Below are positions 25,475 to 32,890 of a stretch of 64,000 nt of DNA, piece after piece (within the stretch, counting starts at the first letter, position 1; each line of letters starts with the position of its first letter). Where the stretch lies: NCBI RefSeq assembly GCF_904846605.1, contig NZ_CAJHBI010000012.1, forward strand, positions 1-64,000, given 5' to 3'. Both the position numbers and the translations under genes were made by a program. The DNA comes from Psychrobacter sp. 72-O-c. GTDB lineage: Bacteria; Pseudomonadota; Gammaproteobacteria; Pseudomonadales; Moraxellaceae. The notes under the pieces were generated by a model, which was not told the origin of the DNA, did no database searches, and saw nothing but the letters and a program-made list of their open reading frames with translations.

Positions 25475-25917
25475 CGCTGGACCCCTTCTGGCTGGTATTC
25501 AGCAGCGACAACTTTGTCGGCTTGGACACGGTCATCATCGACACGGGTTAACTTCATCATACCGTCAATCTTACGTGCCACGCCTCTATTCGTGATATGA
25601 CTGCGGGTCTCGTCTATAGCCGTAATGACAAAGACACCATACAGATAACCGCTACCATCGAGCAGCACATAACCGCTACCACTGTCTGCCATCTCTGACA
25701 AATCATCGATGGACTGACGGTCGCCAAAGCCGTGTGATTGATAGATAAGAAAAGGGATAGTGATTGTCTCTTCTCCCACTCCGGTGAACTGATGTTGATC
25801 GCGGCCTTGTGCAATACTATTGCTCCCATACGACCATGAGCGGCTACGTTGTAGCTCGCTAAAAGTCATAGTGTCCACACTAAAGATAAATTGTCCGAGG
25901 GCTAAAAGCATTACCAT
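25471..25917 (-). CDS. U: Tail protein gpU
   Basis: This 148-aa homologue of P2 gpU has FSELQRSRSWSYGSNSIAQGRD and the glycine-rich LLDGSGYLYGVFVITAI. In P2 it is needed to complete the tail. The start MVMLLALGQFIFSVDTMTF is typical of the family. It overlaps T by 7 nt and D by 4 nt. Confidence 0.92.
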   Translation of the reverse strand: MVMLLALGQFIFSVDTMTFSELQRSRSWSYGSNSIAQGRDQHQFTGVGEETITIPFLIYQSHGFGDRQSIDDLSEMADSGSGYVLLDGSGYLYGVFVITAIDETRSHITNRGVARKIDGMMKLTRVDDDRVQADKVVAAEYQPEGVQR

Positions 25918-28646
25918 TGCTCCGCTAAGTCATACATGGCTGTGTTGTTGTTACTTTGGCTGCGCTGCTGCTTGGCTAAAGTGGCGGCTACTAGGTCAGC
26001 AATCTGCTGCTCTGACTGATTTGGCTGGGCATTGATAGTAAAGTTATAGTTGATTGTCGCTGGTTGACCTTGACCACCAGCGCCATTCATTGCTGATGCG
26101 CTGATCGGCTTGCGATTGTCAAAGCGGATCTCGCTGGTGTCCATGGCATCGCGTAAGCTGTTGCTCGTCTGTAGCATGGCATTGACTGGGCTATTATTAC
26201 TCAGTATGCCGTTCGTAATTCCATCTGGAATATAGCCACCATATTTAGTAAATACTTTGCTAGGGCTGTTGCTATTAATACCTTTGACGCCTGTAAAGGC
26301 AGACTTGACACGATTAGCTACATTAAGAATAGCATCCACGACAGCTTGCGCTTTACCGATAATACCATTTTTTAAGCCATCCATAATATCACCGCCCATA
26401 GCTGACATACGAGCAGGCAGACCTGCTAGGAAGGCCATCATACGTGATGGTATACCTGCCACGTAATTAACAGCTATGCCACCATACACCATGACCATAC
26501 CTGCAAATGTACCGATCGCTGTACCAATAGTGGTAAAGCCTAATGCTAGTGCGCCGACTAGTCCAGCAACCACTTGAGCAATTAGACTGACAATCGTACC
26601 CAATATATAGCCAAACTGACTGCCATTGGCTGTAGCCGTAGCCAGTTGCGCATCAGTGGCTTGAAATGGTGCGATGAGTGAAGCTAGGGCTGTGCCAAGC
26701 CAAGCAATACCTGTAATGATTATATCCAATACAGGACGTAACGGCTCAAATGTACTTGATAACATAGAGCCTAGACTATCGAATGTCGCTTGAAGCGGTG
26801 CTATGCCTGTTAGGAAACCATCCCACATTCCTGTAAAGAATGCTTTGATTGGTTGCCAGTACTTCATAATAAGCAAGGCGCCCACAGCAATAGCAAGTAT
26901 TGCCCAACCAATAGGCGATGTCAGCAATGCTACTGATAGCTGCCCTATTGCTCCAATCAGAAATGGCAGAGATTGTCGTGCTAAAAACCAAAAGGTTCTA
27001 GCAAATAATTTGCTAAACCATAATAAAGCCTTGCCCATCAGTCTGAACTTGCCCCAAAATGATATTCCAAGCTTGGCTAGTATGGCGTTGAATATCATTA
27101 TCGTTGCACCAAATTTAATAAAACTTGCGGCCATACTAAAGAATGTACCAAACATTAATGCTGCACCGTATTTAACTGCCCAGATTGCAGCATTGATCTT
27201 AATAAACTTTACTACCAAGGAGGCTATGGTTTTGACCAGTTCAGGGTTCTCTTTTACCCATTTGCTAATCCTATCTACTAAGTCAGTAATATTAGTTACT
27301 AAGGCCTTAATTTCTGGCGTAAATACTTCTACGACTGTTACCATAGCTGATGTAAACGTGCCTTTAGCAGCATCCCATAAATTAGCAAGTGTCCCTAATT
27401 GTGCGTTGACTCTTTGTTGAAGACTTGCTTGGACTGCCATCTGCTTAACAGTTTGATCGTAACCTGCTTGGCCTTTATTGATAAGAATATTTAATGCAGT
27501 TAAGTTCTCTTTATCTGTTCCATACAGCGTTTCAATCACTTTGGTACGCTGTTGCGAGTTGAGTGTTGATAGTTTATCCATTTGTTTATAGAAGTTCTCT
27601 ATACCGCCAAACTCACCTTTACCATCAGTAAAGTCCATTGATATATCGATGCCATAATCTTTTTTTAGACTGTCTAGCTTATCACCGACATCCAAACTTA
27701 GTGAGCGTGAAAAAATCTTACTCATAGCATTACCTGCTGACCCACCTTCAGTCATACCGGAATTGCCTAGCATAGTTAAGAATGGTGATAGGGCTTTGAT
27801 ACCTTTAGCGCCTTCCATTCGTAATACTTTCATACCAGGGGAGAGTCCGACAAAGGCCTGTTTAATCCACTCTGGATCTAAGCCGGTATGATGAATACGC
27901 TGAACAATATCCATGAACTCCATCATGTCTTTGGACGCTACGTTGGTCGCATCTGATAATTGAGCAACGAACTTTGCCGAATCACCAAACTCCATCTTCA
28001 TGATGATGCCGATTTGCCCAGCTGCTTCGCCAACGCCGTCCAGTATTCGCTCTGCTGATATGTTTTCTTTAATCAGTACGTCAAACATATTTTGAAAGTC
28101 AGAAATGGACCCTGGTAACTTTTTGCCCATATTACCAGCAAGCTCAGTCAGCTCATCAAAACCATCGGCAATCTTACCCGTAGAGTCCATCATAGAAACT
28201 TTTAGATTAGTCGTCGCTGCCTCAGCATCCATAAAGGCTTTAATGGGTATGGACGCTAATGCTGCTATACCGCCTACAACTAAAGCATTGTTTACGACTT
28301 GCTGTCGCATCTGTCTGCGCGTATCCGCGAAACCACGAGCCAAACTATCAGTCTTACGCTGTACAGCGGTTACGCCCTTTAAGACTAAAGCAAAGTCGCC
28401 TACCAACCCTCTTGCGTGCTGTCGAGCCGTTGTCAATAAACTGTTAGTACGGCCAAGCGGCTGATTAACTTTATTTAGTCCTGTGCGATCAACCTGCGCG
28501 AGACTGTCATTGAAAGCATCGACAGTACGTGTAGCCCGCTCGAACGACTTCGACATTTTGTCTGATCTATCGATAATGCCCCGTAATGGCCCACTAATAT
28601 CATCAATGAGCTTGAGTGTTGCCGATAGATCTAAGTTGCCTGCCAT
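25911..28646 (-). CDS. T: Tail tape-measure protein gpT
   Basis: This 911-aa tape-measure protein has an N-terminal helical region (1-130), a phage tail tape-measure core domain (about 150-420) and a hydrophobic, membrane-like segment (about 480-760). The C-terminal VKGINSNSPSKVFTKYGGYIPDGITNGI motif is typical of tape measures. The length of the protein sets the length of the tail tube. Sheath, tube and tape measure together define a contractile tail. Confidence 0.94.
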   Translation of the reverse strand: MAGNLDLSATLKLIDDISGPLRGIIDRSDKMSKSFERATRTVDAFNDSLAQVDRTGLNKVNQPLGRTNSLLTTARQHARGLVGDFALVLKGVTAVQRKTDSLARGFADTRRQMRQQVVNNALVVGGIAALASIPIKAFMDAEAATTNLKVSMMDSTGKIADGFDELTELAGNMGKKLPGSISDFQNMFDVLIKENISAERILDGVGEAAGQIGIIMKMEFGDSAKFVAQLSDATNVASKDMMEFMDIVQRIHHTGLDPEWIKQAFVGLSPGMKVLRMEGAKGIKALSPFLTMLGNSGMTEGGSAGNAMSKIFSRSLSLDVGDKLDSLKKDYGIDISMDFTDGKGEFGGIENFYKQMDKLSTLNSQQRTKVIETLYGTDKENLTALNILINKGQAGYDQTVKQMAVQASLQQRVNAQLGTLANLWDAAKGTFTSAMVTVVEVFTPEIKALVTNITDLVDRISKWVKENPELVKTIASLVVKFIKINAAIWAVKYGAALMFGTFFSMAASFIKFGATIMIFNAILAKLGISFWGKFRLMGKALLWFSKLFARTFWFLARQSLPFLIGAIGQLSVALLTSPIGWAILAIAVGALLIMKYWQPIKAFFTGMWDGFLTGIAPLQATFDSLGSMLSSTFEPLRPVLDIIITGIAWLGTALASLIAPFQATDAQLATATANGSQFGYILGTIVSLIAQVVAGLVGALALGFTTIGTAIGTFAGMVMVYGGIAVNYVAGIPSRMMAFLAGLPARMSAMGGDIMDGLKNGIIGKAQAVVDAILNVANRVKSAFTGVKGINSNSPSKVFTKYGGYIPDGITNGILSNNSPVNAMLQTSNSLRDAMDTSEIRFDNRKPISASAMNGAGGQGQPATINYNFTINAQPNQSEQQIADLVAATLAKQQRSQSNNNTAMYDLAEQW

Positions 28647-28670
28647 GTTATCCGCCTAATTAATTATCCG

Positions 28671-28955
28671 CTATTCGTTATTTTCGTTTTGCGATGCCTT
28701 GTAACATTCGGATGTCATTGACGTGCATATCAGCGACTCTTGCCAGGTCTGTAATTGAGCTGCTACAGTCTTTGAGTAGCTGTCCGCTGGTAGTGGCGTA
28801 CTCAACTCTAAACTGGGCGTCGGTGGCGGCGTTGGCACTGAGTCGGTCGATAGTCTGTGACAGCCGCTCATTAGCAGCGACAGTATTAGCAGCGTCAATA
28901 GCATTAGATTTTTCACGCTTCTTGGCATCGTTAATAGCTGCAATGGTTTGGTCAT
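28671..28955 (-). CDS. Rz1: o-spanin (Rz1-like lipoprotein), embedded in Rz
   Basis: The frame is shifted within Rz. The start at 28955 (MTKPLQLLTMPRSVKNLM) gives a lipoprotein signal ending LLMSGC, then a Pro-rich segment (VPTPPPTP). The product is the outer-membrane half of the spanin bridge that fuses inner and outer membranes at lysis. It extends 7 nt beyond the Rz stop. An upstream in-frame Met at 29000 is less likely because of the signal-peptide length. Confidence 0.85.
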   Translation of the reverse strand: MTKPLQLLTMPRSVKNLMLLTLLILSLLMSGCHRLSTDSVPTPPPTPSLELSTPLPADSYSKTVAAQLQTWQESLICTSMTSECYKASQNENNE

Positions 28956-29172
28956 AACTTTCTTTCTCCAGCTTACGCGCTCGTACTTCATAATTTGCAC
29001 GCTCAGTAGTTAATGTCAGCGCGTGTTCAGTCTTTATATATTCAACTTCAGCGTTAGCCTGCTTGACTTGCAAAAACAAAATGATACAAGCAGCTATGAC
29101 GATCAACAGCAATGCTAATAGTGCGCCGATAATTATTTCTCTCCAAAACTTGAGCGCTAAAAACATCTCCAT
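28678..29172 (-). CDS. Rz: i-spanin (Rz-like)
   Basis: This 164-aa type II membrane protein has one N-terminal transmembrane helix (about 14-36) and a long periplasmic coiled coil (about 38-130), as in lambda Rz. It partners the overlapping lipoprotein frame. It lies between tape measure and E'/E, 10 kb from the holin and endolysin genes, an uncommon place for spanins. Confidence 0.87.
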   Translation of the reverse strand: MEMFLALKFWREIIIGALLALLLIVIAACIILFLQVKQANAEVEYIKTEHALTLTTERANYEVRARKLEKESYDQTIAAINDAKKREKSNAIDAANTVAANERLSQTIDRLSANAATDAQFRVEYATTSGQLLKDCSSSITDLARVADMHVNDIRMLQGIAKRK

Positions 29173-29185
29173 AAAGCCCTACCTA

Positions 29186-29392
29186 TTATTTATCTGACTC
29201 GCTACGTTTACGTGCCTTGTCATGCCAATCCATCAACTCATCCACATCCATGTCTTCGCAGTCTGACGGTCGCCAATGAAACACGACCGCTAGATCCGCA
29301 ATGACATCATCTACGCAGTGAGGGACGCCTCGGCTTTGGCGCTCTCGGCCTCGGCTCGTGCCTTCTTGCGCTGATCCGCTGAAGCGAAAAAA
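29186..29392 (-). CDS. E': gpE' extension reached by -1 frameshift
   Basis: Downstream of the E stop, the -1 frame encodes a GpE-type segment, DDVIADLAVVFHWRPSDCED followed by MDVDELMDWHDKARK, ending at 29186. There is no good start of its own. The frame is open back to a T TTT TTC heptamer at 29392-29386 that is in phase with E. In P2, E+E' is made by -1 frameshifting at a similar T-run and acts as the tape-measure chaperone. Confidence 0.82.
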   Translation of the reverse strand, partial: FFRFSGSAQEGTSRGRERQSRGVPHCVDDVIADLAVVFHWRPSDCEDMDVDELMDWHDKARKRSESDK

Positions 29393-29841
29393 CCAACCAC
29401 CGCTGTACTGATGCTGAGAAAGTCAGAAGGATCCAAGTTAGCGACTTCGTGTTCAGCGAGTGGTGGTGTGCTGACACGAGGGACTAGCTTGATAACGGTA
29501 TCCACATCTAGCTTGAGCAAGTCAGATAGCGATAGGCCGCGTAGTGCACCGGTCTTAGGCTTGTTGATATTGACTTCGTTAATGGTTAGGTCACCGCGAA
29601 CGATAGGGTTGTCAAATTTAACCGTTTCGATATCAGGATTGCTGGGCATTGGGGGTGGGGTAGACTTTGATTGTGGAGCTTCACTGCGAATTCGTGCCAT
29701 TTCTATGGCTTCAATTTCTTCGTATGACAAATGAGGGTTGTCTTTTAAAGCTTTAGCAGCTTCAGGTGATAATGTTGCACTATTAAAAATTGGGGCTGCT
29801 TCACCTGTAGCTATGGCTTCTACTGCGTCTTTTTTGCTCAT
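29311..29841 (-). CDS. E: Tail assembly chaperone gpE
   Basis: This 176-aa protein ends in a region typical of P2 gpE (VKFDNPIVRGDLTINEVNINKPK, then the LRGLSLSDLLKLDVDTVIKL block). It is longer than P2 gpE by an N-terminal extension of about 80 residues. The slippery heptamer for E' lies near its 3' end. It sits between the tail tube and spanin/tape-measure genes, as expected. Confidence 0.88.
   Translation of the reverse strand: MSKKDAVEAIATGEAAPIFNSATLSPEAAKALKDNPHLSYEEIEAIEMARIRSEAPQSKSTPPPMPSNPDIETVKFDNPIVRGDLTINEVNINKPKTGALRGLSLSDLLKLDVDTVIKLVPRVSTPPLAEHEVANLDPSDFLSISTAVVGFFASADQRKKARAEAESAKAEASLTA
29386..29392 (-). promoter_or_regulatory. -1 programmed frameshift site E/E' (TTTTTTC)
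   Basis: Read on the minus strand as T TTT TTC in the E frame (GGT TTT TTC GCT). Both tRNAs can re-pair after a -1 slip, and the -1 frame then runs without stop into the GpE-like domain. Confidence 0.8.
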
Positions 29842-30041
29842 AATAATTGTCCTGGTATGTGTAATTTATTGGGTAACTTTTTAGGTAAAGAGGGTGTTAA
29901 AAATTTGGCCATGTTTGGATGATAGTGACTCTCTTTAAATATAAGGCACTACCTGCCGATCGTCGCCTTGGTTAAGTCATCACCTTACCAACTAGCTAAT
30001 CGAAACCTGTTATCCAAACGCAGATGATTGGCCAATGCGGT

Positions 30042-30557
30042 TTATAAGCCTAACTGAGCGTTAATCTCACCGGTCATGTCTTTACCGGCGACGATAAAGA
30101 TGCCATTGACGAAGTCGATCTCAAGCAAGGTAACGCCATCGTCTACAATCTTGAGATAAGTGACGCTGTATGTCAGTTCGTGCTCGTTGATACTGCCAAG
30201 CTCAAGCTCACCTAATGGTAGGTTGGTGACTGAGCCACGCATATACACATCGCGCACAACATGGGTGCAAGTGTCTTGACGCTCATACGCACCAATGTAG
30301 CGGATGGGCAGCGCGTCAACACCGCAATAAGCAAGCTGGGTAATATGACGGGCATCGACACCCGTGTAAGTCACCGTTGACTCCATGGCCTCAAAACCCA
30401 TGTCCAACTTGATGTCGCCGATCATACCAGCGGCGCGATAGTCTTCTGTTTTCTTCACAATCTCTGGCAGTGTAATGGTCTTGGCTGTACCCGCGTAGCT
30501 GTCACCATCGACGCGGACGTTAAAGTTTTTTAGTACTGCAGGCAGTTGCTTAGCCAT
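30042..30557 (-). CDS. FII: Tail tube protein gpFII
   Basis: This 171-aa homologue of P2 gpFII, the major tail tube protein, polymerises inside the sheath. Family features include the start AKQLPAVLKNFNV and the C-terminal SINEHELTYSVTYLKIVDDG and LLEIDFVNGIFIVAGKDM. It directly follows the C-terminal sheath piece, with 28 bp between them. A 200-bp gap with no recognised feature separates it from E. Confidence 0.94.
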   Translation of the reverse strand: MAKQLPAVLKNFNVRVDGDSYAGTAKTITLPEIVKKTEDYRAAGMIGDIKLDMGFEAMESTVTYTGVDARHITQLAYCGVDALPIRYIGAYERQDTCTHVVRDVYMRGSVTNLPLGELELGSINEHELTYSVTYLKIVDDGVTLLEIDFVNGIFIVAGKDMTGEINAQLGL

Positions 30558-30585
30558 AATAGATGTCCTTTTAAGTTATTTAAGC

Positions 30586-31185
30586 TTAAGCGCCTTGTGC
30601 GATGAGCTTGCCAAAGTCGACTAGATAGCGGTCGGTAATGCGCTGATTGAGCTGGAGGTTTTCAAGCGTGGGCACTGGGGTGTAGTCATAATCAATGACC
30701 AGTAGGCCTTGGCTTAAATCTTGTTCATTGTTCTGCGCGTCGTTATACCAGCAGCTTGCACCGATAAGCCAGCCTTTGGCCACAGTAGCGCGTAGCTTGG
30801 CATTGATTGAGTCGATAATATCGCGCACCAGTACCGGCGTTAGCGGTTGATCAATGAAGGGGAAGCAGCCATTGATAATAGTGTCAAGTAGCCACTGCGC
30901 TGTAAGCGTGCCGGTCTCAAAGGCAAAGCGCGGATCTGCTGAGCAAGTACGGTTGCCCCAAAAGCGGAAGCCTTCGTGCTGAATCACCGAGGTGACATCA
31001 TTCGCATTTAGGTAGCCGACTTCAGTGTTGGGGTCTTCCAAATCCCAAGTGCGTGGATGGACGATACCGCCCACGCCAGGGACAGGGACGTTAGAGATGG
31101 ATTTGGTAAAGCTTGCAGGGTACTTTTCATCGATTAGGCAGCGCATTGCAAGTGCGGTGGCGATGATGGGTTTTAGTTGGGTCAT
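30586..31185 (-). CDS. FI: Tail sheath gpFI, C-terminal piece of a split gene
   Basis: This 199-aa protein corresponds to the C-terminal half of P2-type gpFI: TALAMRCLIDEKY, EGFRFWGNRTCSADP, LVRDIIDSINAKLR, and DYDYTPVPTLENLQLNQRIT at the end. It picks up the sheath sequence essentially where the piece at 34198-34755 stops. Its ATG overlaps the RT stop as ATGA, and an AAAGGAG motif within the last RT codons gives an independent ribosome-binding site. No frameshift or stop damages it. It probably co-folds with the N-terminal piece. Confidence 0.9.
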   Translation of the reverse strand: MTQLKPIIATALAMRCLIDEKYPASFTKSISNVPVPGVGGIVHPRTWDLEDPNTEVGYLNANDVTSVIQHEGFRFWGNRTCSADPRFAFETGTLTAQWLLDTIINGCFPFIDQPLTPVLVRDIIDSINAKLRATVAKGWLIGASCWYNDAQNNEQDLSQGLLVIDYDYTPVPTLENLQLNQRITDRYLVDFGKLIAQGA

Positions 31186-32204
31186 AGATTGCTCCTTTTG
31201 GGGTGATGTCTCTGATGATACGTTTTTGGTAGCTGACGATATAAGTCAGGATTTTCTTGCGCTGCGTAATTTAGCAAATGCTGCAACGACCGCGTTTTTG
31301 ACGCATGAGCTAAATGTGATATAAACGAGTCAAGCTTGTTATTTCTTACCGCCTTTCTTGACTTGTATAAACTATATTTTCTGATAAATCTAGCCGACCG
31401 CCATGTCCTGTAACCGCAGAAGTTAGCGCCTTTACGCGTGTTCGCAATCGTCGACCTTGATAGCGTTAGTTTCAACTCGTTATTCACAAAGTCTGTTATC
31501 TTCGCCCTGTAGTCCAGTGCTTCGTCGCGGGTCAAACCGAACAACAAAAAATCATCAACATATCGGCAATATCCAGCGCGTGGTTGTAATTCTCTTTTAA
31601 CGTAATGATCTAAAGGGTTCATATAAATTAACGCGTACATCTGAGACAACAAATTGCCGATTGGTATACCAGTAGGCTCTTGGTACTCAGCAAACATCAT
31701 CATTAAATTCACAAGCTTTTTATCTTTAATCTTTTTCTCAATTAAGCGTCTAAGCGTAGGGCGGTCAATGCTATAAAAGAACTTTTTAATATCCAGCTGT
31801 AATGTATATGTGCCTTGACCTGCTCGTCTAAGTGCTTGCTGTGTGTAGTCCGCCGCTTTATGTGTACCCAGTCCGACTCTGCACGCAAAAGACTGTTCGA
31901 TAAATGTCTTTTCAAATACAGGCATAGCCTTAGCGTATACAGCGTGTTGAACCACGCAGTCTCTAAACGCTGGGGCATAGATATCCCTCTGTTTTGGTTC
32001 ATAAATCGTAAACTTAAAATAAGGTCTTGGTTTATAAGTGCCCGTCATTAGCTGGTTGTTTAGTGCGGATAACTCAGTTGCCAATTTCTTTTCAAATTCA
32101 AAACAACCGCGTCTGCCGCTTTTGCTTTTCTTAGCGTCTAAAAACCCTTGGTACAAGGAGTCTTTTGAGACGGTAGATTCATATAGGTTGCCCACTCTTT
32201 TCAT
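31182..32204 (-). CDS. Diversity-generating retroelement reverse transcriptase
   Basis: This 340-aa RT has motif 3 Asp138 (LQLDIKKFF), the catalytic YVDD at 215-218 (GYCRYVDDFLLFG), and GIPIGNLLSQMY at 179-190. The 'SQ' in that last block is characteristic of DGR RTs, where retroviral and intron RTs have QG. Size and lack of maturase domains fit. It copies the TR RNA with errors at adenines and delivers the cDNA into VR. It starts 138 nt after TR, with an AAGGA ribosome-binding site. Its stop overlaps the sheath C-piece start. Confidence 0.94.
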   Translation of the reverse strand: MKRVGNLYESTVSKDSLYQGFLDAKKSKSGRRGCFEFEKKLATELSALNNQLMTGTYKPRPYFKFTIYEPKQRDIYAPAFRDCVVQHAVYAKAMPVFEKTFIEQSFACRVGLGTHKAADYTQQALRRAGQGTYTLQLDIKKFFYSIDRPTLRRLIEKKIKDKKLVNLMMMFAEYQEPTGIPIGNLLSQMYALIYMNPLDHYVKRELQPRAGYCRYVDDFLLFGLTRDEALDYRAKITDFVNNELKLTLSRSTIANTRKGANFCGYRTWRSARFIRKYSLYKSRKAVRNNKLDSFISHLAHASKTRSLQHLLNYAAQENPDLYRQLPKTYHQRHHPKRSNL

Positions 32205-32342
32205 AAATATCCTTAAAAAAGATAACGTGCCTGACTTTCGATTTATCTACTAGAAATGCACGCTTATTCCGATTTCGCTTACAGCAGGAAAACGTCTCCC
32301 TTGGCACCAGACGACAACGTGTCGTTTGAGGTGATGCCGAGT
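32205..32342 (-). ncRNA. Spacer between TR and RT (predicted part of the DGR template RNA)
   Basis: The 138-nt non-coding stretch has the same position and nearly the same length as the ~140-nt Sp region of Bordetella phage BPP-1, which is needed for RT priming. Assignment is by analogy. Frames crossing it are artefacts of the TR. Confidence 0.6.
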
Positions 32343-32458
32343 CCGCCCGCACACCAACGTTGTTGTTGCTATTCGTACGAGAATTATTGAAGTTGATGTT
32401 CCACACGCCCGCAAGCGCGCTGTTATTCCAATTGCCACCCGCAAGCGGGCACATATTA
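32343..32458 (-). repeat. DGR template repeat (TR)
   Basis: These 116 bp align without gaps to 32908-33023 (offset 565). On the minus (coding-sense) strand TR is rich in AAY Asn codons. There are 15 differences to VR: 11 A-to-G, 2 A-to-T and 2 T-to-G. The last 17 nt in coding sense (CGTTGGTGTGCGGGCGG) are identical in both and form the IMH/IMH*-like GC-rich end. Confidence 0.95.
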
Positions 32459-32481
32459 AGACGCTTCCCTTTTTTACTTTG

Positions 32482-32865
32482 TTACTGCTTAACTGACTTT
32501 ATCCAACCGCCAATAATCTGGCCGATTTCATCAATTCTCAGTGATATCGCTAGATACCTTTTTGTATTGAGTTTTTCAGTCGATGTTTTCTCGGTTTTTG
32601 GATGACCAAAATAGCCTAGCTCAAAAGCCAATCTAACCTGCATCCTTAGCTGTTCATGTCTAATATCTAAATTGGTCAAAGTCGTTTTCTTGTGATATCT
32701 CTTTTGCGCCTCTATGACATAATCGTACATCTCATAAGCTGTGTTTCTTATCCGCAGTGCCAAGCCATTTTTTTCATGACTTGGAAAGTGATTCAGATAG
32801 ATATTCAACAACTTCATAGTCAGTACAAACTTACGATCAAGATTGGCTTCACTATCTACTGCCAT
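32482..32865 (-). CDS. avd: DGR accessory variability determinant (Avd-like)
   Basis: This 127-aa, four-helix protein is of the Avd/23S-rRNA-intervening-sequence family. It has a basic surface and the family C-terminal pattern YLAISLRIDEIGQIIGGWIKS. Avd pentamers bind the RT and template RNA and are required for retrohoming. It starts 26 nt after the variable-protein stop with AAGGAG 6 nt upstream, and ends 23 nt before TR. Confidence 0.92.
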   Translation of the reverse strand: MAVDSEANLDRKFVLTMKLLNIYLNHFPSHEKNGLALRIRNTAYEMYDYVIEAQKRYHKKTTLTNLDIRHEQLRMQVRLAFELGYFGHPKTEKTSTEKLNTKRYLAISLRIDEIGQIIGGWIKSVKQ

Positions 32866-32890
32866 TTCAAACTCCTTCGCTATCGCTCAG

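Noticed and set aside
26803..27420. 205-aa plus-strand ORF inside the tape-measure gene (and its copy at 61598)
   Set aside because: It is an antisense shadow of T with low-complexity composition and no start signals or family.
31182..32204. RT as a group II intron maturase or a retron RT
   Set aside because: There is no maturase or endonuclease domain, no intron ribozyme ends around the insertion, and no msr/msd. Avd and a TR/VR pair with A-directed changes identify a DGR.
32179..32454. 91-aa ORF across TR (begins MCPLAGGNWNNSALAG)
   Set aside because: It is the template repeat read through; it translates like the VR only because TR is its template. It has no ribosome-binding site, and the sequence beyond TR is unrelated to any protein.
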